Source of the DNA: Streptomyces pseudovenezuelae
GTDB taxonomy: Bacteria > Actinomycetota > Actinomycetes > Streptomycetales > Streptomycetaceae
Direction: 5' to 3'
Length of the DNA stretch: 37,388 nucleotides
Assembly (NCBI RefSeq): GCF_029892565.1
Contig: NZ_JARXVH010000038.1
Coordinates: 1 to 37,388 of the forward strand
A program made the translations under genes and the position numbers. How positions within the stretch are numbered: the first letter of the stretch is position 1; each line of letters starts with the position of its first letter. Positions 1-6,489 of the stretch are shown piece by piece. The notes under the pieces are model-generated. The model was given only the letters and a program-made list of their open reading frames with translations. It made no database searches and was not told the DNA's origin.

Positions 1-92
1 CGCCCGGTTACATTCCGAACCCGGAAGCTAAGCCTTACAGCGCCGATGGTACTGCAGGGGGGACCCTGTGGGAGAGTAGGACACCGCCGAAC
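1..92 (+). rRNA. rrf: 5S ribosomal RNA, 3' part (5' end outside window)
   Basis: The first bases match the interior and 3' half of a Streptomyces 5S rRNA, including the GAACCCGGAAGCTAAGCC loop region, the GCGCCGATGGTACTGC segment and the closing CCGCCGAAC strand that would pair with the missing 5' end. About 25-30 bases of the 5' end lie outside the window. A strong hairpin follows at once, so this is the end of a ribosomal RNA operon. The exact 3' end is estimated from the pairing segment. Confidence 0.93.
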
Positions 93-100
93 AATTCTTG

Positions 101-135
101 AGAAAGCCCCGTACCGGGATGGTACGGGGCTTTCT
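101..135 (+). terminator. rRNA operon terminator
   Basis: A perfect 15-bp stem (101-115 with 121-135) encloses a 5-base loop. It starts nine bases after the 5S rRNA and ends in CTTTCT, which fits the intrinsic terminator of the rrn operon. Confidence 0.88.
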
Positions 136-166
136 GCATTTCGGGTCCACATTTAGGGTTGGTTGT

Positions 167-811
167 ATGCGCTATGACCTCGTCATCTTCGACAACGACG
201 GCGTCCTCGTCGACAGTGAGCCCATCTCCAACCGGCTCCTCGCCGCGTACCTGACCGAGCTCGGGTACCCGACGTCGTACGAGGACTCTCTCCGTGACTA
301 CATGGGCTCCGCCATGCACCGGGTCCATGAGCTGGTGGAGGAGCGGACCGGGGATTCGTTGCCGGCTGACTTCGATGATGTCTTTCATGCGCGGGTGTTC
401 GCCGCGTTCGAGCGGGAGTTGCGGCCGGTGCCGGGGGTGGTGGACGTACTCGCGAAGCTTGTTGAGGACGGGGTGCCGTACTGCGTGGCGTCCTCGGGGA
501 GTCATGAGCGGATTCGGGTGGGGCATCGGACGACCGGGTTGGACCGGTGGTTCGACGAGGCGCGGATCTTCAGTGCGCAGGATGTGGGGCGGGGGAAGCC
601 CGATCCGGATCTGTTCCTGTATGCGGCGGAGCGGATGGGGGTCGCGCCCGGGCGGTGTGTGGTTGTCGAGGACTCTCCGCTGGGGGTGCAGGCGGGGGTG
701 GCGGCCGGGATGGATGTGCTCGGGTTCACCGCCATGACGTCGGGGGAGAAGCTCGCGGGAGCCGGCAAACTCTTCGGGGACATGGGGGAGTTGGTCGAGC
801 TGCTGGGCTGA
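167..811 (+). CDS. HAD-superfamily hydrolase (beta-phosphoglucomutase/phosphatase-like), 214 aa
   Basis: A cytoplasmic HAD phosphatase of the subfamily with an alpha-helical cap. Motif I is FDNDGVLVDSEP near residues 8-19 (nucleophile Asp followed by the acid/base Asp). Motif II is the Ser in ASSGSHERI, motif III is the Lys in GRGKPDPDLF, and motif IV is VVVEDSPLGVQAG. The order and 214-aa length fit sugar-phosphate phosphatases or phosphomutases, but the substrate cannot be read from sequence. An in-frame TTG 23 codons upstream exists, but that extension would overlap the rRNA terminator, so the ATG at 167 is preferred. It stands just after the rRNA operon and 69 bp before the next gene. Confidence 0.88.
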   Translation: MRYDLVIFDNDGVLVDSEPISNRLLAAYLTELGYPTSYEDSLRDYMGSAMHRVHELVEERTGDSLPADFDDVFHARVFAAFERELRPVPGVVDVLAKLVEDGVPYCVASSGSHERIRVGHRTTGLDRWFDEARIFSAQDVGRGKPDPDLFLYAAERMGVAPGRCVVVEDSPLGVQAGVAAGMDVLGFTAMTSGEKLAGAGKLFGDMGELVELLG

Positions 812-880
812 CATTTGTCATGCCGAGCTCTGGACGATCGTTTCTACTGGGGGACCCTGCCCGGCGGTCAAGCTGAGGGC

Positions 881-1600
881 ATGACGACGAAGACGAGCAA
901 GCAGAGCACCTTCGGTCCGCTGATCGTGGATGTGGCGGTCCCTCTCGGTTCGTACTACCTGTTCAAGGACGCCTTCGGGATGAGCACCTTCGCGGCGCTG
1001 GCCTGGAGCAGTGTGGTTCCGGCCCTGCGGACGGTCTGGAGTCTGGTGAGGGAGCGGCGGACGAACGGGCTGGCCGGGCTCATCCTGGTCGTCAACGTCG
1101 TCTCGCTGGTGCTGAGCTTCGTCTCCGGTGACCCGCGGCTGATGCTCGCCAAGGATGGTGCGGTCAGCAGCACCATCGGGATCGGGATTCTTGTCTCGGT
1201 GGCCCTCGGCCGGCCGATGATGACCGCCGGTATGAAGCCCTTCCTGGTCAAGGGGGACCAGGCCAAGGAGGCCGCCTGGCAGCGGCTGGCGTCAGGGCGT
1301 GCGGCTGCCTCGGCGGCCTTCCTGCGCAAGGAGCGGACGTTCTCCGTGGTGTGGGGTGTGGCGCTGCTCGCCGAGTGTGTGGCGCGGGTCGTGGGGGCGT
1401 ACACGATCCCCGTGGACACCATGGTCTGGATGGGCACGGTCGTGATGGTCGGCACGATGGTGCTGACCTTCCTCGTCAGCGGTGCGCTGGGCGCCGGGCC
1501 GATGGAGGCGATGGTCTCCGCAGAGGTGGAGAACGGGACGGAGGCCGAGGTCGCGGGCGAGGAAGTGGCTCTCCCGGTCGAGGAGGCCGTCGCCGCTTGA
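881..1600 (+). CDS. VC0807-family integral membrane protein, 239 aa
   Basis: A multi-pass inner-membrane protein of unknown function. About five or six hydrophobic segments are visible, for example VDVAVPLGSYYLF, LAGLILVVNVVSLVLSF, STIGIGILVSVALG and MVWMGTVVMVGTMVLTFLVSG. The C-terminal 35 residues are acidic and probably cytoplasmic. The pattern matches proteins annotated as VC0807 family, which have no established activity. The ATG at 881 is chosen because GAGGG lies just upstream; a longer frame from 815 has no such site. It is probably co-directional with the HAD gene rather than functionally linked. Confidence 0.75.
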   Translation: MTTKTSKQSTFGPLIVDVAVPLGSYYLFKDAFGMSTFAALAWSSVVPALRTVWSLVRERRTNGLAGLILVVNVVSLVLSFVSGDPRLMLAKDGAVSSTIGIGILVSVALGRPMMTAGMKPFLVKGDQAKEAAWQRLASGRAAASAAFLRKERTFSVVWGVALLAECVARVVGAYTIPVDTMVWMGTVVMVGTMVLTFLVSGALGAGPMEAMVSAEVENGTEAEVAGEEVALPVEEAVAA

Positions 1601-1691
1601 CCCTCGTAAGAGGACGCTCGGGTAAAGCTGAAGGAAATTCATCTTTGGCTGGATCTACCCACAGGTAGCCTGGGGCCCTACGCTCGCCGCC

Positions 1692-2921
1692 ATGACAGAT
1701 GTGCTGCGGCGCGGTAGGGCCTCTTTGGCGTTGAGCTTCTTCGCCCAGGGCGCCGTGTTCGCCCTTCTCGTGACCCGCATCCCGGCGATCCAGGACCGGT
1801 ACGGGGTCTCCGACGCGCTGCTGCCCGCCTTCCTGGCCGCCGTGCCGATCCTGGCCGGTGTCGGGAGTGTGACGACCGAGCAGTTGGTGAAGCGGGTGCA
1901 CCCGAGTCTGCTGCTGCGTTGGTCCCAGCCCGTGGTGATGCTGGCGCTGCTCGGGGTCGGGGCGGGCGACTCGAAGGTCGAACTCGGGGTCTCGCTCGTC
2001 GCGTTCGGGCTGGCCGTGGGTGCGCTGGACGCCTCGATGAACATGCTCGGGGTGAGTCTGCAGCGGGCGTACGGGCGGAGCATCATGCTCAGCTTCCATG
2101 CCGTTTACAGCCTGGGCGGGATCGTGGGGGCCTCGCTGGCGTGGGTGGGGGCGCACTGGCATCTCGCGCTGTGGGTCTCGTATCTGCCGGTGGTGGCCGT
2201 GCTGTTGCCGGCCGCGCTGGTGGGGAGTCGGTGGTACGTCGACGGGGACAGCGGCGATGGGGGCGGCTCGTCGGAGGAGGCCGGGGAGAAGGGGGCCGGT
2301 GGGGGTCTCGTCTTCAAGTTGCTGCTGCCGCTGTGTCTGGTGATGACCTTCGCCTACATCGGGGACTCGACCGTCTCCAACTGGAGCGCGAAGTATCTGC
2401 AGGACGTGCTGGGGAGTTCGGAGCAGCTCGCGACCGTGCCGTACAACGTGTACATGGTGACCACGCTGCTGGGGCGGGCCCTTGGGGACTTCGGGGTGCG
2501 GCGGCTCGGAGCCGTGGTGGTCGTGCGGGTGGGGGCGCTGGTGGCGGCGGGCGGGTTCGCCGTGGTGGCCGTGGCGCCGGGGCCGTGGGTCGGGATGCTC
2601 GGGTTCACGCTGCTGGGGCTGGGGTTGTGTGTGCTGGTGCCGCAGACGTTCGCGGCGGCCGGGCGGATGTTCCCGGGGGCGTCGGACGCGGCCATCGCGC
2701 GGCTCAATGTCTTCAACTACGTGGGATTCCTGATCGGTTCGCCGCTCGTGGGGGCCTTGGGGGATGCGTGGAGCTATCGCGGGGCCATGCTCGTGCCGAT
2801 GGTGTTGGTGCTGGTGACACTGGTGTACGCCAAGTCGTTCGCTCCTCAACAGGACCGATACGGTGGCGGGCATGAGCGGCCGCGCACAGCTGATGTGGGA
2901 CGAGGCAGTAACGGGCTATGA
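1692..2921 (+). CDS. MFS transporter, 409 aa
   Basis: A major facilitator superfamily permease with about 12 membrane segments. The N-terminus (FFAQGAVFALLVTRIPAIQDRYGVSD) resembles the fucose/MdfA-like or YbjJ-type MFS subgroup. Small-residue-rich helices such as VGALDASMNMLGVSLQ and HAVYSLGGIVGASLAW are typical. A glycine/acid-rich cytoplasmic loop near residues 184-202 separates the two six-helix halves. The substrate is not predictable. The last 50 bases overlap the start of the acuC-type gene in a different frame, which suggests translational coupling, although the two products have no obvious shared role. Confidence 0.85.
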   Translation: MTDVLRRGRASLALSFFAQGAVFALLVTRIPAIQDRYGVSDALLPAFLAAVPILAGVGSVTTEQLVKRVHPSLLLRWSQPVVMLALLGVGAGDSKVELGVSLVAFGLAVGALDASMNMLGVSLQRAYGRSIMLSFHAVYSLGGIVGASLAWVGAHWHLALWVSYLPVVAVLLPAALVGSRWYVDGDSGDGGGSSEEAGEKGAGGGLVFKLLLPLCLVMTFAYIGDSTVSNWSAKYLQDVLGSSEQLATVPYNVYMVTTLLGRALGDFGVRRLGAVVVVRVGALVAAGGFAVVAVAPGPWVGMLGFTLLGLGLCVLVPQTFAAAGRMFPGASDAAIARLNVFNYVGFLIGSPLVGALGDAWSYRGAMLVPMVLVLVTLVYAKSFAPQQDRYGGGHERPRTADVGRGSNGL

Positions 2922-4044
2922 CTTCGGTCGGGACCATCCGATGGATCCGATCCGGCTCGCCCTGACCAGGCGACTCGTCGACGCCTTCGGGCTCGACAAG
3001 GACGTCGACGTGGTCGCGGCGAAGCCGGCGGGGGAGTCGACGCTGCGGCTGGTCCACCGGGAGGACTACGTCGAAGCCGTGAAGGCGGCTTCCGCGGATC
3101 CGGGGGCGGCCGACGGGGCGTACGGGCTCGGGACGATGGATGATCCGGCCTTCGCGGGCATGCACGAGGTGTCGGCGTTGATCGCGGGGCAGTCGGTGGG
3201 GGCGGCGGAGGCCGTGTGGGCCGGGGACGCCCTGCACGCGGTGAACTTCGCGGGCGGGCTGCACCACGCGATGCCGGGGGCCGCGTCCGGGTTCTGCATC
3301 TACAACGACGCCTCGCTCGCGATCGCGCGGCTGCTGGAGCTCGGGGCCGAGCGGGTCGCGTACATCGATGTGGACGTGCATCACGGGGACGGGGTGCAGG
3401 CCGCGTTCTGGGAGGATCCGCGGGTTCTGACGATCTCGTTGCACGAGCATCCGCGGACGCTGTTTCCGCAGACCGGGTGGCCTGAGGAGACCGGCGCCGA
3501 GGTGGCGGAGGGGTCGGCGGTGAATGTGGCGCTGCCTGCGGGGACCGGGGACGCCGGGTGGCTGCGGGCGTTCCATGCCGTTGTGCCGGAGCTGATTGCC
3601 GACTTTCGGCCGCAGGTGTTGGTGACGCAGCACGGGGCCGATACGCACTTCGAGGATCCGCTCGCGCATCTCGCCGTGTCGCTGGACGCGCAGCGGGCTG
3701 TGCAGGTCGCCTGTCATGAGCTCGCGCACGAGTACGCCGACGGGAAGTGGGTCGCGTTGGGTGGGGGCGGGTACGCCGTGGTGGAGGTTGTGCCGCGGTC
3801 GTGGACGCATCTGGTGGCCATCGCGGCGGGGCGGGAGATCGCGCCGGAGACGCTGGTGCCGGAGAGCTGGCGGCAGGAAGTGTTCGCGCGGACGCGGCAG
3901 TTGGGGCCCGGGCGGATGACGGACGGGCGGTGGCCGGTGTCCTTCGCCGAGTGGGATGCGGGGTACGACCCTGCGGACCGCTTGGACCAGGCGGTGCTGG
4001 CTACTCGGCGGGCGGTCTATCCGTTGCGGGGGTTGTTGGCGTGA
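2872..4044 (+). CDS. acuC: AcuC-type class I/II histone-deacetylase-fold protein, 390 aa
   Basis: A zinc-dependent deacetylase-fold protein of the acetoin-utilization AcuC family, which in Bacillus deacetylates acetyl-CoA synthetase. Active-site landmarks are the His pair in NFAGGLHHAMPG (H131, H132), the metal motif IDVDVHHGDG (D168 and H170 as likely ligands) and QHGADTHFEDPL with the third ligand D257. The length is normal. The start at ATG 2872 is used; an in-frame GTG lies three codons upstream and a later ATG at 2893 is possible. The gene starts inside the 3' end of the MFS gene. The deacetylase fold is sure; the acetoin role is inferred by family. Confidence 0.85.
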   Translation: MSGRAQLMWDEAVTGYDFGRDHPMDPIRLALTRRLVDAFGLDKDVDVVAAKPAGESTLRLVHREDYVEAVKAASADPGAADGAYGLGTMDDPAFAGMHEVSALIAGQSVGAAEAVWAGDALHAVNFAGGLHHAMPGAASGFCIYNDASLAIARLLELGAERVAYIDVDVHHGDGVQAAFWEDPRVLTISLHEHPRTLFPQTGWPEETGAEVAEGSAVNVALPAGTGDAGWLRAFHAVVPELIADFRPQVLVTQHGADTHFEDPLAHLAVSLDAQRAVQVACHELAHEYADGKWVALGGGGYAVVEVVPRSWTHLVAIAAGREIAPETLVPESWRQEVFARTRQLGPGRMTDGRWPVSFAEWDAGYDPADRLDQAVLATRRAVYPLRGLLA

Positions 4045-4099
4045 GGGTGTTGCCGGCGTAGGGGCGTTGCGGAGGTGCCGGGGTCACCGGCGAGGGGGT

Positions 4100-4240
4100 T
4101 GTCGCCTGCCCGCGCTTGCGGGGTGCCGCTCTCTTTGGGGCGGGCGCCGCCCCCCAACGGCACGACTGCCCGCAGCTGGGGAGTGGGTTGGAGGGTGGCG
4201 CTGCCCGCAGCTGTGCGGGTTGGTAGCGCCACCCCCCTCG
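4100..4240. repeat. Streptomyces dispersed intergenic repeat (hairpin-rich)
   Basis: The non-coding stretch between the convergent acuC-type and SapA-like genes carries the motif set GGCACGACTGCCCGCAGCTG and CCCGCAGCTGTGCGGGTTGG, which I recognise as a recurrent element between genes in many Streptomyces genomes. It is built of nested inverted repeats. No gene is seen here; open frames across it are by-products of GC bias. Confidence 0.6.
4193..4234. terminator. Bidirectional terminator inside the repeat
   Basis: A two-part stem: GGGTGGCGCT (4193-4202) pairs with AGCGCCACCC (4225-4234), and inside it CCCGCA pairs with TGCGGG. It sits between convergent genes, 12 bases from the stop of the minus-strand gene. 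Confidence 0.6.
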
Positions 4241-4245
4241 CTGCG

Positions 4246-4686
4246 TCAGCTGCAGTGGCCGGAGTCCTCCGCCGAGGCGTTGCCGATGGTGCCGCCCCAG
4301 GCGACGCAGGACTCGCGGGCGTCGGCGTAGACCGGGCCGGCGTAGCTCGTGTACGTGCCGGAGTCGACGGCGGGGTCGATGGAGTCGCCGAGGGCGTCCA
4401 GGGTCACCCGCATGTTGATCCTGTTTCCGGGGGTGTTGCGGATGGTCACGGCGCAGTTCTTGCCCTTGTCCTCGTTCCAGGTCAGGTACACGGTGCCGAC
4501 GTGGCCGATCGGTGTGGAGTCGACGACGCTGTAGCCGGTGCCGCAGACGCCGTTGTAGGCCGCGGTGGTGGCCGCCGGCTTGGCCGTCGCCGCGGAGGCC
4601 GGGGCGGTGGCGGCGACGGTGCCCGCGAGGGCGAGGACGGTGAGTGCGGCGGCCGTTGTGGTGCGACGGGACAGCTTCATGTTCAT
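4246..4686 (-). CDS. Secreted SapA-like (spore-associated) protein, 146 aa
   Basis: A small exported protein. The N-terminus MNMKLSRRTT followed by AAALTVLALAGTVAATAPASAA is a Sec signal peptide with an AxA cleavage site near residues 30-32. The mature part contains YNGVCGTGYSVVD, GTVYLTWNEDKGKNCAVTIRN, TYTSYAGPVYADARESCVAWGG and a terminal HCS. This four-Cys layout resembles, from memory, SapA and other Streptomyces spore-associated proteins, so one or two disulphides are likely. GGGGGA lies 6 bases before the ATG at 4686; a longer upstream frame with a His-rich leader is rejected. Its function is unknown; a place on the aerial hypha or spore surface is an inference. Confidence 0.75.
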   Translation of the reverse strand: MNMKLSRRTTTAAALTVLALAGTVAATAPASAATAKPAATTAAYNGVCGTGYSVVDSTPIGHVGTVYLTWNEDKGKNCAVTIRNTPGNRINMRVTLDALGDSIDPAVDSGTYTSYAGPVYADARESCVAWGGTIGNASAEDSGHCS

Positions 4687-4811
4687 GGTGTTCCCCCTGT
4701 GGTGATGGCTGTGACGACTGTGGTGACGAGTGGTCAACTTGCTTGGGACGGTTGGTCGTTGCCGTCCACGCAAGATGAGACCAGGGAGCCCGGGCGTTGG
4801 TTGTGGTGCCG

Positions 4812-4833
4812 TCTGTCACCGTTCTGTCACCGG
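4812..4833. promoter_or_regulatory. 11-bp tandem direct repeat (PHO-box-like)
   Basis: TCTGTCACCGT is followed without gap by TCTGTCACCGG. Two 11-bp units with a GTCACC core look like the direct repeats bound by PhoP in Streptomyces, although the usual core is GTTCACC. It lies in the 220-bp divergent region between the SapA-like and putative phosphatase genes, 74 bases before the latter start. The PhoP assignment is a weak inference. Confidence 0.35.
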
Positions 4834-4906
4834 TCGCTAGGCCAACCGTGCGGTGTTCGGGCCGTTCCCGCCGCGCCTCGTACGCGCATCGGCCACCATC
4901 ACTGAC

Positions 4907-5722
4907 GTGTTGAGCACCGGAGCGCTGCGCGCCCATCTGCTGGCCGCCCGCCTGGCCGGGACGGTGGCCACCTCGCGGGAGGAGAGCCTGCGCAGCTACC
5001 GGCTCTTCGCCGCACGTGACCCCCGGGTGACGATCGGGATCGATCCCGAGTGGGCTTGGCGGCAGCGGGACTTGATCGAGTTGATGGCGGACAAGTGCGG
5101 GGTTTCGGCCGATCCACAGCACACCTCAGGCCATGATGTGATCGATCCGGAGCGGACTCTGACCGCTCTGGATGCCTTTGCGGAACGCCTCGCCGCAGCC
5201 GCCCAGCGTGGCGCCCCCGTACTCTTCGGCACCGGCCACCCGCATCGGCTCCTCGGCTTCTACGCCGCGTTGGCGGACGCGCTGTCGGCGGCTGGATGTA
5301 CCGTCCTCACACCGGCGCATGGTCGCTGTGTCGACATAACGACCCGGTTCGGTCTACGCACGTACAACCTTGACTACGCACGAGGAGTCGCGCTCGTCCG
5401 CGAACCCGGCCCCACGCGCCCCGGTTGTGCGACCGGCGCACACACGCACTCACCGCTCCCGGTTCGTACCGTTCTGGCGGCGGCGGCGGAGGCCGGCGGG
5501 CCGCTTCCCGAGCTGGTCGTCGGGGACCACGGATGGGTCTGCGGAGCAGGTCAGCTGGGGTTCGAGGCCATTGGGCTGGGCGATACCGACGACCCCGCAC
5601 TCTTCGTCGGAGAGGCAGAGGGGTCCGTGTCCGTCGTCGTTCCACTTGATGACGCTGTGCGGTCTGATTACTACCGGCCGCTTACCCGCTACGTACTCAA
5701 TCGAGCGTGTCTGTCACAGTAG
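4907..5722 (+). CDS. Conserved actinobacterial protein, putative phosphatase, 271 aa
   Basis: A soluble protein with no signal peptide or membrane helix. Recognisable stretches are RSYRLFAARDPRVTIGIDPE, LFGTGHPHRLLGFYAALADAL and VVGDHGWVCGAGQLGFEAIG. Similar Streptomyces proteins are annotated simply as phosphatase, but I cannot assign a catalytic motif with confidence. The GTG at 4907 gives a start of MLSTGALRAHLLAARLAG, the form I recall for homologues; an upstream in-frame ATG at 4853 has no support. It lies next to the bdtA-like gene, in the same place as I recall in S. coelicolor. Confidence 0.65.
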   Translation: MLSTGALRAHLLAARLAGTVATSREESLRSYRLFAARDPRVTIGIDPEWAWRQRDLIELMADKCGVSADPQHTSGHDVIDPERTLTALDAFAERLAAAAQRGAPVLFGTGHPHRLLGFYAALADALSAAGCTVLTPAHGRCVDITTRFGLRTYNLDYARGVALVREPGPTRPGCATGAHTHSPLPVRTVLAAAAEAGGPLPELVVGDHGWVCGAGQLGFEAIGLGDTDDPALFVGEAEGSVSVVVPLDDAVRSDYYRPLTRYVLNRACLSQ

Positions 5723-5776
5723 GCCGCCGATGGGTGCACCTCTTCCCCACTCGCATCACACGCCCCTACATTGGGG

Positions 5777-5804
5777 AGTGAGCACGCAACGACGAAGAGT
5801 CACC
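5777..5804 (+). promoter_or_regulatory. Candidate BldD box upstream of the HTH gene
   Basis: AGTGA (5777-5781) and TCACC (5800-5804) are the two half-sites of the BldD operator, AGTGA-N-TCACC with variable spacing, here 18 bases apart. A second palindrome, TCACCGG-N9-CCGGTGA (5800-5822), shares the right half. A BldD target called bdtA is known upstream of the matching gene in S. coelicolor, which is why I weigh this match; the spacing itself is loose. Confidence 0.45.
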
Positions 5805-5851
5805 GGAAGGGGAAGCCGGTGACCGTCGAGTGCGGAAGGTTCAGGTGTGTC

Positions 5852-6064
5852 ATGGCTGCAGCTGGCGAGAGGCCTCTGAACGAGGTTCAGTTCCTTACCG
5901 TGGCGGAAGTCGCCTCGGTGATGCGAGTGTCGAAGATGACCGTGTACCGGTTGGTGCACAGCGGTCATCTGCCCGCGATCCGGGTCGGACGTTCGTTCCG
6001 CGTACCGGAGCAAGCGGTACACGAGTACCTCCGCGAGAGCTATGTGGGGGTGGAGACAGCCTGA
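5852..6064 (+). CDS. bdtA: Small helix-turn-helix DNA-binding protein (BdtA-like, MerR/excisionase-type), 70 aa
   Basis: A 70-aa protein that is almost entirely one winged-helix domain of the HTH_17 type: FLTVAEVASVMRVSKMTVYRLVHSGHLPAIRVGRSFRVPEQAVHEYL (residues 16-62), with recognition helix MTVYRLVHSG and a wing ending in GRSFRVPE. This is the same fold as the developmental regulator BldC, although clearly a different protein. Streptomyces copies are strongly conserved. The ATG at 5852 is chosen over longer frames because the domain begins right after it. Its position, between a putative phosphatase and the bS22 gene, matches the S. coelicolor BldD target bdtA as I recall it. Its own targets are unknown. 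Confidence 0.82.
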   Translation: MAAAGERPLNEVQFLTVAEVASVMRVSKMTVYRLVHSGHLPAIRVGRSFRVPEQAVHEYLRESYVGVETA

Positions 6065-6097
6065 CGGTGGCCTCCGGGCCTCCCGGAAGACCCTCGA

Positions 6098-6127
6098 TTA
6101 CGACCTCAGCGCTCGGGCGGGTAGGCT
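6098..6127 (+). promoter_or_regulatory. Candidate promoter for the bS22 gene
   Basis: TTACGA (6098-6103), an 18-base spacer and TAGGCT (6122-6127) resemble an HrdB-type promoter. The gene starts about 60 bases past the expected start point. Confidence 0.35.
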
Positions 6128-6195
6128 TGCCCCTTGTAGGTCGTATGGGCCCATGGCGCCCAGCACCGAGTGATGAGAAGTGAGCGAGGGTAGTC

Positions 6196-6294
6196 GTGGG
6201 CTCTGTTATCAAGAAGCGGCGCAAGCGGATGGCTAAGAAGAAGCACCGCAAGCTGCTCAAGCGCACGCGCGTTCAGCGTCGCAACAAGAAGTAA
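6196..6294 (+). CDS. Ribosomal protein bS22 (AURKAIP1/COX24-domain), 32 aa
   Basis: A very short, extremely basic protein beginning MGSVIKKRRKRMAKKKH and ending RTRVQRRNKK; about 60 percent Lys or Arg. It matches the AURKAIP1/COX24 domain and the small 30S-subunit protein found in mycobacterial ribosome structures and named bS22, which binds rRNA at the subunit interface. The GTG start has GAGGG 5 bases upstream, and a strong terminator follows 28 bases after the stop, so it looks like a single-gene unit. Gene finders often miss it because of its size. Confidence 0.88.
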   Translation: MGSVIKKRRKRMAKKKHRKLLKRTRVQRRNKK

Positions 6295-6321
6295 GCGACG
6301 CGACGCCGCGAGAGCGTCTGT

Positions 6322-6355
6322 TGTGGCCCCCCACCGAATCCGGTGGGGGGCCACA
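6322..6355. terminator. Terminator after the bS22 gene
   Basis: A perfect 15-bp stem (6322-6336 with 6341-6355), TGTGGCCCCCCACCG and its complement, with loop AATC, followed by GTTAT. Confidence 0.85.
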
Positions 6356-6433
6356 GTTATGTTCCGGTCAGTCATGACTTTCATGGGTCGGGCGGTCATC
6401 ACAGCGCAACACCGAACCGCTAAGTTGGCCGAC

Positions 6434-6487
6434 ATGGGGAACGCGGCAGCTTACAAGGCTCGTCGACGGCTGGAAGGAAGGCGCTGA
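6434..6487 (+). other. Possible 17-codon upstream open frame
   Basis: An ATG at 6434 opens a frame reading MGNAAAYKARRRLEGRR and stops at 6485-6487, two bases before the TTG start of the epimerase-like gene. The GGAAGGAAG ribosome site of that gene lies inside it. It could be a leader peptide or chance; no clear ribosome site precedes it. Confidence 0.25.
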
Positions 6488-6489
6488 TC

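Noticed and set aside
1656..1669. Small palindrome CTACC-CACA-GGTAG before the MFS gene
   Set aside because: Five-base arms are expected by chance at this length, and no promoter pair with normal spacing fits around it.
4075..4905. Plus-strand open frame over the repeat and the SapA-like gene
   Set aside because: It crosses a hairpin-rich intergenic repeat and runs antisense to a gene with a signal peptide and good ribosome site.
5852..6064. HTH protein as a phage excisionase
   Set aside because: The fold is shared with excisionases, but no integrase, attachment site or phage gene is near, and the locus matches a conserved Streptomyces gene order.
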